A stretch of 64,000 nt of DNA from assembly GCF_900492205.1 (NCBI RefSeq), contig NZ_UEYQ01000009.1, positions 1-64,000 of the forward strand. Direction: 5' to 3'. This DNA comes from Ciceribacter sp. T2.26MG-112.2. GTDB taxonomy: Bacteria; Pseudomonadota; Alphaproteobacteria; Rhizobiales; Rhizobiaceae. Every line of letters starts with the position of its first letter. The first letter of the stretch is position 1. Positions 37,175 to 45,303 of the stretch are shown in pieces. The notes beneath the pieces were generated by a model, which searched no databases, was not told the origin of the DNA, and was given only the letters and a program-made list of their open reading frames with translations. The position numbers and the translations under genes are program-made.

Positions 37175-37906
37175 TCAGCTGAGGGCAGCCTCGAGCTCGG
37201 TGATGTCGTTGAGAAGAATGTCGCAGGCCTCTTCGAGCGACTGGCGCGACCCGGTGCCGGAAAGCACCGCGACTTTGAGGCCCACCCCGGCATTGCGGCC
37301 CATGTGAAGGTCGTGATTGTTGTCGCCGACCACTGCCACCTGATGCGGCGCAAGCCCGGTCTCGGCACAGAAGCCCAAGACCATGCCAGGGCCGGGCTTG
37401 GAGCCGTGGCCGCTGTCATAGCCGGCGACGAAATCGACATAGTCGCCAATGCCGAAGCGCTGGACCGTAACCCGGATCGATCGCTCATTGTCGCTGGAGG
37501 CGATGCCGATTCTCAGGCCCCGCCGGCGCAGCCGGGCGAACAATGGCTCGAGTTCGGTCACCGGGACGGAAAGCTCGGCGGCACCGGCAAAAAGATCATC
37601 GATGAGGGGCACGAGTGCTTCCAGGTCGAAGGGCGCCCCGGCGGCGATCAGCCCCTCGCCGATCTCGCGGCTGTTGCCGGCTGCCAGCAGGCTATCGGGC
37701 ACGAGATGGCCGGACACCGGGTCCATGCCGCAGGCGACCAGCAGCCGGTCGGCAAGTTCGCTATCGCCGACAGCGGCGATCTGGGCCAGCTTGCGATTGA
37801 CCGGCGCCCAGCTCGCGTCGAAATCGAGAAGGGTGCCGTCCTTGTCGAAAAGGATGCCGGCAATGTCCGAGGGCGAAGTCATGACGCGGTGGTCCTCCGA
37901 CATCAT
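37175..37906 (-). CDS. HAD-superfamily phosphatase (Gph-like)
   Basis: The 243-residue protein has the HAD motifs: nucleophile Asp21 and Asp23 in GILFDKDGTLLDFD, a Ser in IGIASSDNERS, a Lys in GHGSKPGPGMV and the acid pair in VAVVGDNNHDLHMG. An alpha-helical cap follows motif I. It resembles phosphoglycolate phosphatases, but the substrate cannot be told. Its ATG at 37906 shares one base with the waaA stop (TGATG), so it is translationally coupled to waaA. Placement inside a lipid A/Kdo cluster suggests, but does not prove, a role with sugar phosphates there. Confidence 0.9.
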   Translation of the reverse strand: MMSEDHRVMTSPSDIAGILFDKDGTLLDFDASWAPVNRKLAQIAAVGDSELADRLLVACGMDPVSGHLVPDSLLAAGNSREIGEGLIAAGAPFDLEALVPLIDDLFAGAAELSVPVTELEPLFARLRRRGLRIGIASSDNERSIRVTVQRFGIGDYVDFVAGYDSGHGSKPGPGMVLGFCAETGLAPHQVAVVGDNNHDLHMGRNAGVGLKVAVLSGTGSRQSLEEACDILLNDITELEAALS

Positions 37907-39231
37907 CAGGCGCGGCCGGCCGCGCGCGGCTCGAGCCGGGCCTGGACGGTCAGCGGATTGATATAGGGCTCCAGGCCCTTGACCGTCGCCATCAGCGCAC
38001 CGCGCATCTCCTGGATACTCTCCATGCCGGCATCGATCATCTTGTGACGGGCGAGGTCATTGGTCGTCAGGAAGTGCACGGCTTTGGCCAGCATTTCGGC
38101 GTCGCGGACGATGCGCGCACTGCCGTTGCGCACCAGGCGCTGGTAACTCTCGCGGAAATTTCCGACCTTGGGTCCGGACAGGACGGCGCAACCCAGCATC
38201 GCGGGTTCCAGCGGATTCTGCCCACCCTCTCCGGTGAGCGAACGCCCGACGAAAGCGATCTCGGTCAGGCGGAGGTAAAGGCCCATCTCACCGATCGTGT
38301 CGCCCAAGAACACGTCGATATCCGGGGTAATGACGTCCTCGCGGGTGCGACGCGCGACTTTCAGCCCCTTTTCGATCATCATCGCCTCGATCTCGTCAGC
38401 GCGCTCGGGATGGCGCGGAACGACGATCGACAAGAGGCCGGTATGGGCTTTCAGCGCACGATGGACCATACAGCCGATCTTCTCCTCGCCTTCGAAGGTG
38501 GAGATCGCCGCCCAAGTCTTGCGCGGGCCGATCTGCTGACGGTAGCGCTCCAGCACCGCCTCGTCGCAGGGCGGCGCATCACCGTCGACCTTGATATTGC
38601 CGGAGACGTTGACCGGCCAGGCACCGAGGTCGCGGAACCGCTCAGCGTCGAGATCGGATTGGGCGATCACCAGCGCCAGCTTGGAGAACAGCGCCTCGGC
38701 GATCGACGCATGGCGCCGCCAGCGGTCGAAGGAACGATCGGAGATCCGTGCATTGACGAGGATTTGCGGGATGTGACGCTTGTGCAGTTCCATCAGCGTG
38801 GTCGGCCAGATTTCCGATTCCACCGAGATCGCCACATCCGGCCGCCAATAGGCGAGGAAGCGCCGCACTGCCGGCTTCACGTCGAGCGGCACATATTGAT
38901 GCAGGATCTCGCCGTCGAGACGGAAGCGGGCGAGCTCGGCCGAGGTGACGGTACCGGTGGTCAACAATACGTTGATGTCGCGGCGACGCAGTTCCCGCAT
39001 CAGGGGGACGATGGCGAGCGTCTCGCCGACGCTGGCAGCGTGCATCCAGACCAGCGGGCCGGCAGGCCTGTCGATCGACGGGTAGCCGTAGCGCTCCAGG
39101 CGGCGGGCACGATCTTCCTTGCCCTTGGCGGCGCGCAAGGCAAGCAAAGGCCCCGTCAGCGGATAGGCGGCAATGCCTGCCCAGCCGTAGGAGGCTATGA
39201 TCAACGATGCAAGACCATCGCTCATCGCCAT
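37906..39231 (-). CDS. waaA: 3-deoxy-D-manno-octulosonic acid (Kdo) transferase
   Basis: The 441-residue GT30 enzyme adds Kdo to lipid A precursor. The conserved Glu of the N-terminal domain is Glu70 in LVWMHAASVGETLAIVPLM. Further blocks are SVESEIWPTTLMEL, GNIKVDGDAP, SIVVRHPE-type VVPRHPERADEIE, and GGQNPLEPAMLG. The start is ATG 39231 or 39225 (MAMSDG); neither has a strong ribosome site. It heads the group waaA - HAD - lpxK, consistent with lipid A completion. Confidence 0.95.
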   Translation of the reverse strand: MAMSDGLASLIIASYGWAGIAAYPLTGPLLALRAAKGKEDRARRLERYGYPSIDRPAGPLVWMHAASVGETLAIVPLMRELRRRDINVLLTTGTVTSAELARFRLDGEILHQYVPLDVKPAVRRFLAYWRPDVAISVESEIWPTTLMELHKRHIPQILVNARISDRSFDRWRRHASIAEALFSKLALVIAQSDLDAERFRDLGAWPVNVSGNIKVDGDAPPCDEAVLERYRQQIGPRKTWAAISTFEGEEKIGCMVHRALKAHTGLLSIVVPRHPERADEIEAMMIEKGLKVARRTREDVITPDIDVFLGDTIGEMGLYLRLTEIAFVGRSLTGEGGQNPLEPAMLGCAVLSGPKVGNFRESYQRLVRNGSARIVRDAEMLAKAVHFLTTNDLARHKMIDAGMESIQEMRGALMATVKGLEPYINPLTVQARLEPRAAGRA

Positions 39232-39382
39232 TGTGCGGGACCGTTTCTGTTCATCATGGACGCCATTTCGCCCTTTCCGGGGTGTGGCTACGCAATAGTC
39301 AGATGCTTCAAAACTACGTTTTAAAAGTGACAGGCGGCAACGGCGCGGGACTTCGTCCACAGGCCGTTGCCGAAAAAAGTCT

Positions 39383-39631
39383 TCAGCTCTCGATGGTCTT
39401 GCCGCCCGGGGTGAGCAGGCGGTGCATGTGCACGATGAAATAGCGCATATGGGCATTGTCGACCGTCTGCTGCGCCTTGGCCTTCCAGGCGGCGAGCGCG
39501 CTTGCATAGTCGGGGAACATGCCGACGATGTCGAGCGCATTCAGGTCGCGGAACTGAACGTCTTCCAGGCTCGACAATTCGCCTCCGAAGACGAGGTGAA
39601 GAAGCTGCTTCTTATCGCTGGATTCCGTCAT
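39383..39631 (-). CDS. DUF4170 domain protein
   Basis: An 82-residue soluble protein (MTESSDKKQLLHLVFGGELS) with LDIVGMFPDYASALAAWKAK and a C-terminal RYFIVHMHRLLTP. These are the conserved blocks of DUF4170, a short family found next to waaA and CysQ-type genes in rhizobia. Function unknown; the fixed location suggests a link to Kdo/lipid A metabolism. It is 61 bases after the CysQ-like gene on the same strand. Confidence 0.88.
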   Translation of the reverse strand: MTESSDKKQLLHLVFGGELSSLEDVQFRDLNALDIVGMFPDYASALAAWKAKAQQTVDNAHMRYFIVHMHRLLTPGGKTIES

Positions 39632-39692
39632 TCTCGGTTTCTCTCAATTCGGATTATCTCCCACCTTCCTCTGCTCGATTTCGCGCAAAAGG

Positions 39693-40502
39693 TCAACCGC
39701 GCGGCAGGAGAAGCAGGTGTTTCAGCAGGTCCGGCAATTCGCCGTCGGTGGCGGCGCAAAGCTCGCCATGGCTCACCTCAGCCCGATTGTAGCAAAGCCG
39801 TTCGCCGGCAAGGTCGACAAGCCGGCCGCCGGCCCGTTCGAGGATGAGGTCGGCGGCGGCGAGATCCCAGTCATGGGAATTGCGCTTGACCAGCGTGGCG
39901 TCGATCCGGCCCTCGGCGACCATGGCCAGCCGATAGGCGAGCGAGGGAATGTGCTCGACCCGCTCGATGCGGGCGCGGATCACAGCATCGAAGGCGGAGA
40001 CGATGTCCTGCGGGGTGGCAACGCGCAGGCGTTCATCCGGCCGATGCGGCGCCACGGTGATCGGCCGGCCGTTCTTCAATGCCGGGCCATCGCCGCAGGC
40101 GGCAAATTCCTCGTCGAGCGCGGGCGCCACCAGAACGCCGGCCACCGGCCTGCCCTGATGCACCACCGCGACGCTGACGCACCAGGTCCTGCGGCCGTTG
40201 ATGAAGGCCCGCGTGCCGTCGATCGGGTCGACGACGAAGAGCGTCTCGCAGTCCAGCCGCGCCGGGTCGTCGTCGGTCTCTTCCGACAGCCAGCCATAGG
40301 TCGGGCGAGCCGTGCGCAACTGATCCTCGAGACAGCGGTTAGCGGCATAGTCGGCGGCGCTGACCGGCGAATGGCCCTCGTTCTTCCACCAGACTTCCGG
40401 CGACTGGCCGAAATAGCTGAGCGCCACCGCGCCGGCCTCACGTGCGGCCGTGGCGATCAGCGTCATGTCCGCCTGCCAGTCGAAAGTCTTCTTGCCCGTC
40501 AT
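39693..40502 (-). CDS. cysQ: 3'(2'),5'-bisphosphate nucleotidase / inositol monophosphatase family
   Basis: From ATG 40502 (GAGGCGGAC ribosome site) the product is 269 residues. The metal-dependent phosphatase motifs are GWLSEETDDD, VVDPIDGTRAFINGRRTW and HDWDLAAADLILERAGG, all intact. The family dephosphorylates PAP or inositol phosphates; CysQ is the best fit, though the exact substrate is not certain. It is followed by DUF4170 and waaA on the same strand and preceded by pmbA. Confidence 0.88.
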   Translation of the reverse strand: MTGKKTFDWQADMTLIATAAREAGAVALSYFGQSPEVWWKNEGHSPVSAADYAANRCLEDQLRTARPTYGWLSEETDDDPARLDCETLFVVDPIDGTRAFINGRRTWCVSVAVVHQGRPVAGVLVAPALDEEFAACGDGPALKNGRPITVAPHRPDERLRVATPQDIVSAFDAVIRARIERVEHIPSLAYRLAMVAEGRIDATLVKRNSHDWDLAAADLILERAGGRLVDLAGERLCYNRAEVSHGELCAATDGELPDLLKHLLLLPRG

Positions 40503-40541
40503 GTCCGCCTCTTTCGGCCCGCCGCTTCGCTCGCCCACCCG

Positions 40542-41888
40542 TCAGCGTCCGGCAAGGGTCATGCCCTCGATGGCGATCGTCGGGGCGGCGACGCCGAACT
40601 TGCGGTCGATGTCGCTTGCCGGCGTGACGCGCATGAACATGTCCTTGAGGTTCGAGGCGATCGTCACCTCGGAGACCGGAAAAGTGAGTTCGCCATTCTC
40701 GATCCAGAACCCGGTCGCGCCGCGGCTGTATTCGCCGGTGATCATGTCGACGCCCTGGCCGATCAGTTCGGTGACGTAAAAGCCGTTGCCGACCTGGCGG
40801 ATCAGATCCTCGGCCGAGATCGTTCCGGGCTCGAGCGCCAAGTTGGTGGAGGTGGGCGAAACCGAGGTGCCGCCGCGCGCGCCGCGGCCATTGGTGTGCA
40901 GACCGAGTTCGCGGGCGGCCGAGGACGAGAGGAACCAGTGCTTCAGCACGCCGTCCTCGATCATCGTCAGCTTCTCGCCGCGCACGCCTTCGCCGTCGAA
41001 CGGCCGCGAGGCGGAGCCGCGAATTTTCAGCGGATCATCGGTAATGTTCAGTCCGGCTTTAAGCACCTGCTCGCCCATGCGGTCGCGCAGGAAAGACGTC
41101 TTGCGGGCCACCGAGGCGCCATTGATGGCACCGGCGATGTGGCCGACGAAGCCGCGCGCGACGCGCGGATCGAAGACGACGGTGACGTCCTTGTCGGTCG
41201 GCACCTGGCGCGGGTTGATCCGCCTGACGACGCGCTCGCCGGCGCGGCGGCCGATGGCTTCCGGCGTATCGAGTTCGGCGAAATAGAGGCGGCTGTCGAA
41301 ATCGTGGTCGCGCTCCATGCGCGTACCCTCGCCGGCGATCACGCCGACCGAACGGCTGAAGCGCGAGGCCATGTAGCTGCCGGAAAAGCCGTGCGAGGTG
41401 ACGAGCACTATGCCGCCCATGCCGGCGGAGGCGCCGGCGCCTGCCGAATTGCTGACGCCGTCCACCCCAAGGGCTGCGGCTTCCATCGCAAGGGCCGCCT
41501 CGCGCAGCATGTCGCTCGACACTTCAGTCGGGTCGAACAGATCGAGATCGATGACCGAGCGGGCGAGATCGGATGCGTCGGCAAGGCCCGCATAGGGATC
41601 CTCCGGCGAGACCTTCGCCATCGCGACGGCGCGTTCGGCCAGAACCTTGAGATCGAAGCCGGGATTGGCCGAAACGCTGGCGACCTGCTTGCCGATGAAG
41701 ACCCTCAGCGAAAAATCGTCACCCTCGGAGGCATCGGTCTGCTCGACCTTGCCGAGACGGACGCTGACCGAGGTCGAGCGGGAACGGACGACCACGGCGT
41801 CGGCGCTTTCGGCGCCGGCTTTGAGCGCAAGCGCGACGAGTTCCTCGGCACGGGAGAGGAGGCTGGCGGAATCGATCTGGCTGGACAT
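40542..41888 (-). CDS. pmbA: TldD/PmbA family metalloprotease subunit
   Basis: The 448-residue protein starts at ATG 41888 (AAAGG upstream). It has the PmbA/TldE features ESADAVVVRSRSTSVSVRLG, FVTSHGFSG-type VLVTSHGFSGSYMAS, and PGTISAEDLIRQVGNGFYVT. In E. coli TldD holds the zinc-binding HExxxH and TldE/PmbA lacks it; no HExxxH is seen here, fitting PmbA. The pair matures peptides such as microcin B17 and CcdA. tldD is not in the window. It is divergent from the CPA2 antiporter and upstream of the CysQ-like gene. Confidence 0.94.
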   Translation of the reverse strand: MSSQIDSASLLSRAEELVALALKAGAESADAVVVRSRSTSVSVRLGKVEQTDASEGDDFSLRVFIGKQVASVSANPGFDLKVLAERAVAMAKVSPEDPYAGLADASDLARSVIDLDLFDPTEVSSDMLREAALAMEAAALGVDGVSNSAGAGASAGMGGIVLVTSHGFSGSYMASRFSRSVGVIAGEGTRMERDHDFDSRLYFAELDTPEAIGRRAGERVVRRINPRQVPTDKDVTVVFDPRVARGFVGHIAGAINGASVARKTSFLRDRMGEQVLKAGLNITDDPLKIRGSASRPFDGEGVRGEKLTMIEDGVLKHWFLSSSAARELGLHTNGRGARGGTSVSPTSTNLALEPGTISAEDLIRQVGNGFYVTELIGQGVDMITGEYSRGATGFWIENGELTFPVSEVTIASNLKDMFMRVTPASDIDRKFGVAAPTIAIEGMTLAGR

Positions 41889-41996
41889 GATTTGGCCTTT
41901 CATTCCCGCTCCATTTATTGTGCATTACGAAAGGCATCAAGGGTCGCCCGGTGATTCACCGGCCATAGGCGATCACAAACGCAGGAGAGCCACAGA

Positions 41997-43808
41997 TTGT
42001 CGACCGGAGCCGAGGCGCTTTTCGCCGAAACGCTGCTGTTGCTCGGCGGCGCCATCGTCGCGGCACCGGTCTTCCGCAAGCTCGGACTGAGCACGGTGCT
42101 CGGCTATCTGGCCGCCGGCGTCGTGATCGGTCCGATCGCCCATCTCATTACCGGCAGCGGAGACATTCTCGCCGTGGCCGAGCTCGGGGTGGTGTTCCTG
42201 CTGTTCATCATCGGGCTGGAACTGAAGCCGACGCGGCTCTGGCACATGCGCCATGACATATTCGGGCTGGGCACCGGACAGGTGGTGCTGACCGGCCTGG
42301 TACTGACCGGCGCCTGCGTCATGGCAGGCATCACGGATTGGCGCGGAGGGTTGGTGGCCGGCTTCGGCCTTGCGCTGTCATCGACCGCTTTCGCGCTGCA
42401 GATCCTCAACGACAACAATGAATTGAACAGCCGGCACGGACAGCGCGCCTTTTCGATCCTGCTCTTGCAGGACATCGCGATCGTCCCCCTGCTTGCCATG
42501 GTGTCGATCCTTGGCGGAAACACCGAAGGAGACGGTCAATCCGCGCTCGTCGACATTGCCATATCGATCGCCGCCATCCTGGCGACGATCATGGCCGGGC
42601 GTTTCCTGTTGACCCCGCTGTTCCAGGTGATCGCCCGCACCGGCGCGCGCGAGGTGATGATTGCCGCTGCCCTCTTCGTCGTCCTCGGGTCGGCCATGCT
42701 GATGCACGCGGTCGGCCTGTCCATGGCCATGGGCGCCTTCCTCTCAGGGGTAATGCTGGCGGAATCCTCCTACCGGCACGAGCTCGAGGCCGACATCGAA
42801 CCATTCCGCGGCCTGTTGCTGGCACTGTTCTTCATGGCGGTCGGGCTTTCCATGCAACTCGACGTCATCTGGAACAATCTCGCCGTCGTCCTGATCGCCG
42901 TCCCGGCCCTGATGGCGATCAAGGCGAGCATTCTCTACGGCCTCTGTCGGACAACGGGCTCCGGCCACGACGATGCGATACGCATTGCGCTGCTGCTGCC
43001 GCAGGGTGGCGAGTTCGGTTTCGTGCTGTTCACCACGGCCGCCGTCGGCGGACTGATCAGCACCGCCACCTCGTCGCTGCTGATTGCCATCGTCACGCTT
43101 TCCATGGCGTTGATGCCGTTCGGCTCGATCATCACCCGCCGCCTGATCAGCGAGGAGACGCGCGAGGAGATCGAGGAGGATTTCGAGGGCGCCGGCTCCG
43201 ATGTGCTGATCATCGGCTTCTCCCGCTTTGCCCAGATCGCCGCTCAGATCCTGCTCGCCAGCGGCCGCGACGTGACCATCATCGACGATTCGGCGGATCG
43301 CATCCGCCAGGCCGCATCCTTCGGCTTCCGCATCTATTTCGGCGACGGCGGACGTCTCGACGTGCTGCGCGCCGCGGGTATCGAACGGGCGAAGGTCATC
43401 GCGGTCTGCACCCAGAAACGCGAGATCACCGACCGGATCGTCGACATGATCCGGGCCGAATATCCCGATGCGCGGCTGTTCGTGCGGGCTTACGACCGGG
43501 TCCACAGCATTTCGCTCAGAAAGCGCGACGTCGAATACGAGCTGCGCGAGACGCTGGAGTCCGGGCTTTTGTTCGGCCGTCGGACGATCGAGGCCCTGGG
43601 CGTCAGCGAGGACGAGGCCTATGCGATCGGCGAGGACATTCGCCGCCGCGACGAGGAGCGGCTGAAGATCCAGGTTGCGGAAGGCCTGCACGCCGGCCGC
43701 CACATGCTGCATAACCGCCCGGTCCGCCCCGAGCCGCTGGTCAAGCCGAAACGGGCAACGGCCCTTTCCGAGCCCGACCCCGTCGATGCCGACCAGGACG
43801 GCGCCTGA
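41997..43808 (+). CDS. CPA2-family cation:proton antiporter (KefB/KefC-like)
   Basis: The 603-residue protein starts at TTG 41997 with GCAGGAG ten bases upstream. About twelve membrane helices (to about residue 375) carry GLELKPTRLWHMR and FGLALSSTAFALQIL. A TrkA-N NAD-binding domain (about 401-520) begins GSDVLIIGFSRFAQIAAQIL; a charged tail follows. KefB/KefC proteins release K+ in exchange for H+ under electrophile stress, but GSH gating cannot be told here. No KefF/KefG partner adjoins. Confidence 0.92.
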   Translation: MSTGAEALFAETLLLLGGAIVAAPVFRKLGLSTVLGYLAAGVVIGPIAHLITGSGDILAVAELGVVFLLFIIGLELKPTRLWHMRHDIFGLGTGQVVLTGLVLTGACVMAGITDWRGGLVAGFGLALSSTAFALQILNDNNELNSRHGQRAFSILLLQDIAIVPLLAMVSILGGNTEGDGQSALVDIAISIAAILATIMAGRFLLTPLFQVIARTGAREVMIAAALFVVLGSAMLMHAVGLSMAMGAFLSGVMLAESSYRHELEADIEPFRGLLLALFFMAVGLSMQLDVIWNNLAVVLIAVPALMAIKASILYGLCRTTGSGHDDAIRIALLLPQGGEFGFVLFTTAAVGGLISTATSSLLIAIVTLSMALMPFGSIITRRLISEETREEIEEDFEGAGSDVLIIGFSRFAQIAAQILLASGRDVTIIDDSADRIRQAASFGFRIYFGDGGRLDVLRAAGIERAKVIAVCTQKREITDRIVDMIRAEYPDARLFVRAYDRVHSISLRKRDVEYELRETLESGLLFGRRTIEALGVSEDEAYAIGEDIRRRDEERLKIQVAEGLHAGRHMLHNRPVRPEPLVKPKRATALSEPDPVDADQDGA

Positions 43809-43816
43809 GGCGAGCT

Positions 43817-44713
43817 TCAGCGGCGGATGAAATCCTCGATCCGCAGTTCCAGTTCGCGCTTGAACTGGTCCTTCAGCACCTCGTTGGCCTCGATGATCTG
43901 GCGGGCTTTCAGAAAATCCAGCACCCGGAAGGCATTGACGTCGGGACGCAGGAAAATGTCCGGCTGCTTGAGCTTCATCTTCAGCGCGATGTTCGCCTGC
44001 ATCAGCAGCTGCGTCGCGCCGAACAGGCTGTCGATCCGGTTTGGCACATAGCTGCCGGCACTGTCCGGCCCGCCGATCACATCGACGCCGACGACGATGT
44101 CGGCGACATCGGCGAGGTGGTCATAGGGCACCGGATTGAAGATGCCGCCGTCGATCATCAGCCGGCCGTCGCGCTGGATCGGCATGAACAGCGCCGGAAT
44201 GGCGGCGGATGCCGCGAGCGCCTCGTAGAGATCGCCGGTCTCGCAGACCACTTCGCACTGGCCGTAATAATCCGTCGTGATCACCTTGAACGGGATCGCC
44301 AGCCCGGCGAAATCGCCCGGAATCTCTTTGGGCAGAAAGGCCCGCAGGATGCGCTCGAGGTTGAACTGGCCGAGCTTGAAGCCGCCCAGTGCATCGCGCA
44401 TGGTAGACGGCCCGAGATTCCACAGGCGATTGGCAACGTTTGCGCGGTGGCCGATGGTGTCGATGGCGTAGTCACGGATCTCCCGGCCCGTCATGCCGGC
44501 GGCCATGCCGGCCCCGAGAATGGCCCCCATCGACGATCCGGCGATCGCCGCCGGCTTGATGCCCAGTTCATCGAAGGCCTCGATCACCGGGATCTGGGCG
44601 AAGCCGCGCGCCCCGCCGGCGCCGAGCGCCAGGCCGATACGCGGCCCGCCGGAAGAGCGGGCAAGCGGCGGAGGCGCAAGGGTCAGGGCATTCTCTTCTA
44701 ACTTGGCTGACAT
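43817..44713 (-). CDS. Patatin-like phospholipase / RssA-type protein
   Basis: The 298-residue protein has the patatin catalytic set: oxyanion GAGGARG (residues 31-37), nucleophile Ser61 in AIAGSSMGAILG (G-x-S-x-G) and Asp188 in RLMIDGGIFNPVP. It resembles NTE/RssA-type esterases. No signal peptide or membrane helix is evident. It lies 8 bases from the convergent antiporter stop and 23 bases downstream of rsmD, on the same strand as rsmD. Confidence 0.92.
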   Translation of the reverse strand: MSAKLEENALTLAPPPLARSSGGPRIGLALGAGGARGFAQIPVIEAFDELGIKPAAIAGSSMGAILGAGMAAGMTGREIRDYAIDTIGHRANVANRLWNLGPSTMRDALGGFKLGQFNLERILRAFLPKEIPGDFAGLAIPFKVITTDYYGQCEVVCETGDLYEALAASAAIPALFMPIQRDGRLMIDGGIFNPVPYDHLADVADIVVGVDVIGGPDSAGSYVPNRIDSLFGATQLLMQANIALKMKLKQPDIFLRPDVNAFRVLDFLKARQIIEANEVLKDQFKRELELRIEDFIRR

Positions 44714-44736
44714 GGAGGGCTCTTGCGCGAGGGACG

Positions 44737-45297
44737 TCAGGCAGGCCTATAGGAAAAGAAGTACATTTTCGTGTCACCGAAGCTGCGGTCCTCGATGAAC
44801 TTGAACACCGGGTCCACCATGACCTCGACATCGGCCCGCTCTTCGAGGATCGTAACGGCGCCAGGCTTCAGCCAGCCACCGGCATGGGCGGCAAAGAGCG
44901 CCTTCTCGCCAAGCCCCTTGCCGTAGGGCGGGTCGGCAAACACCAGGTCGAACGGTTCGATATTGGAGGCCGGGCCGAGATCCGTCGCATCCCGGCGCAG
45001 GATGCGAGCGCGGCCATGCAGGCCGAGCGCGTCGATGTTTTCCCATAGCAGGCTGCGGCCCTCGACGCTGTTTTCGACGAACAGGGCGGACTTGGCGCCG
45101 CGCGACAGCGCCTCTATGCCGACAGCCCCCGTGCCGGCGAAGAGATCGAGCATACGGGTGGCATCGAGCACGCCCGGATGGGCATGCGCAAGAATGTTGA
45201 ACAGGCTCTCGCGCGTCCGGTCGGTGGTCGGCCGGATGGTGTTGGATTTCGGCGCGGCCAGGACACGGCCGCGAAACTCACCGCCGACGATCCGCAT
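44737..45297 (-). CDS. rsmD: 16S rRNA (guanine(966)-N2)-methyltransferase
   Basis: The 186-residue protein starts MRIVGGEFRGRVLAAP, then RPTTDRTRESLFNIL, motif I MLDLFAGTGAVGIEALSRG, and the catalytic FADPPYGKG (D-P-P-Y, typical of N2-guanine enzymes). It methylates G966 of 16S rRNA. Its start is 6 bases after the pseudouridine synthase stop, so the two are one unit. All features are normal. Confidence 0.96.
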   Translation of the reverse strand: MRIVGGEFRGRVLAAPKSNTIRPTTDRTRESLFNILAHAHPGVLDATRMLDLFAGTGAVGIEALSRGAKSALFVENSVEGRSLLWENIDALGLHGRARILRRDATDLGPASNIEPFDLVFADPPYGKGLGEKALFAAHAGGWLKPGAVTILEERADVEVMVDPVFKFIEDRSFGDTKMYFFSYRPA

Positions 45298-45303
45298 CGC
45301 CGC

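Noticed and set aside
39717-41954. 745-codon open frame on the plus strand
   Set aside because: It is antisense across three well-recognised genes (cysQ, pmbA and their junction); composition is that of a GC-rich shadow.
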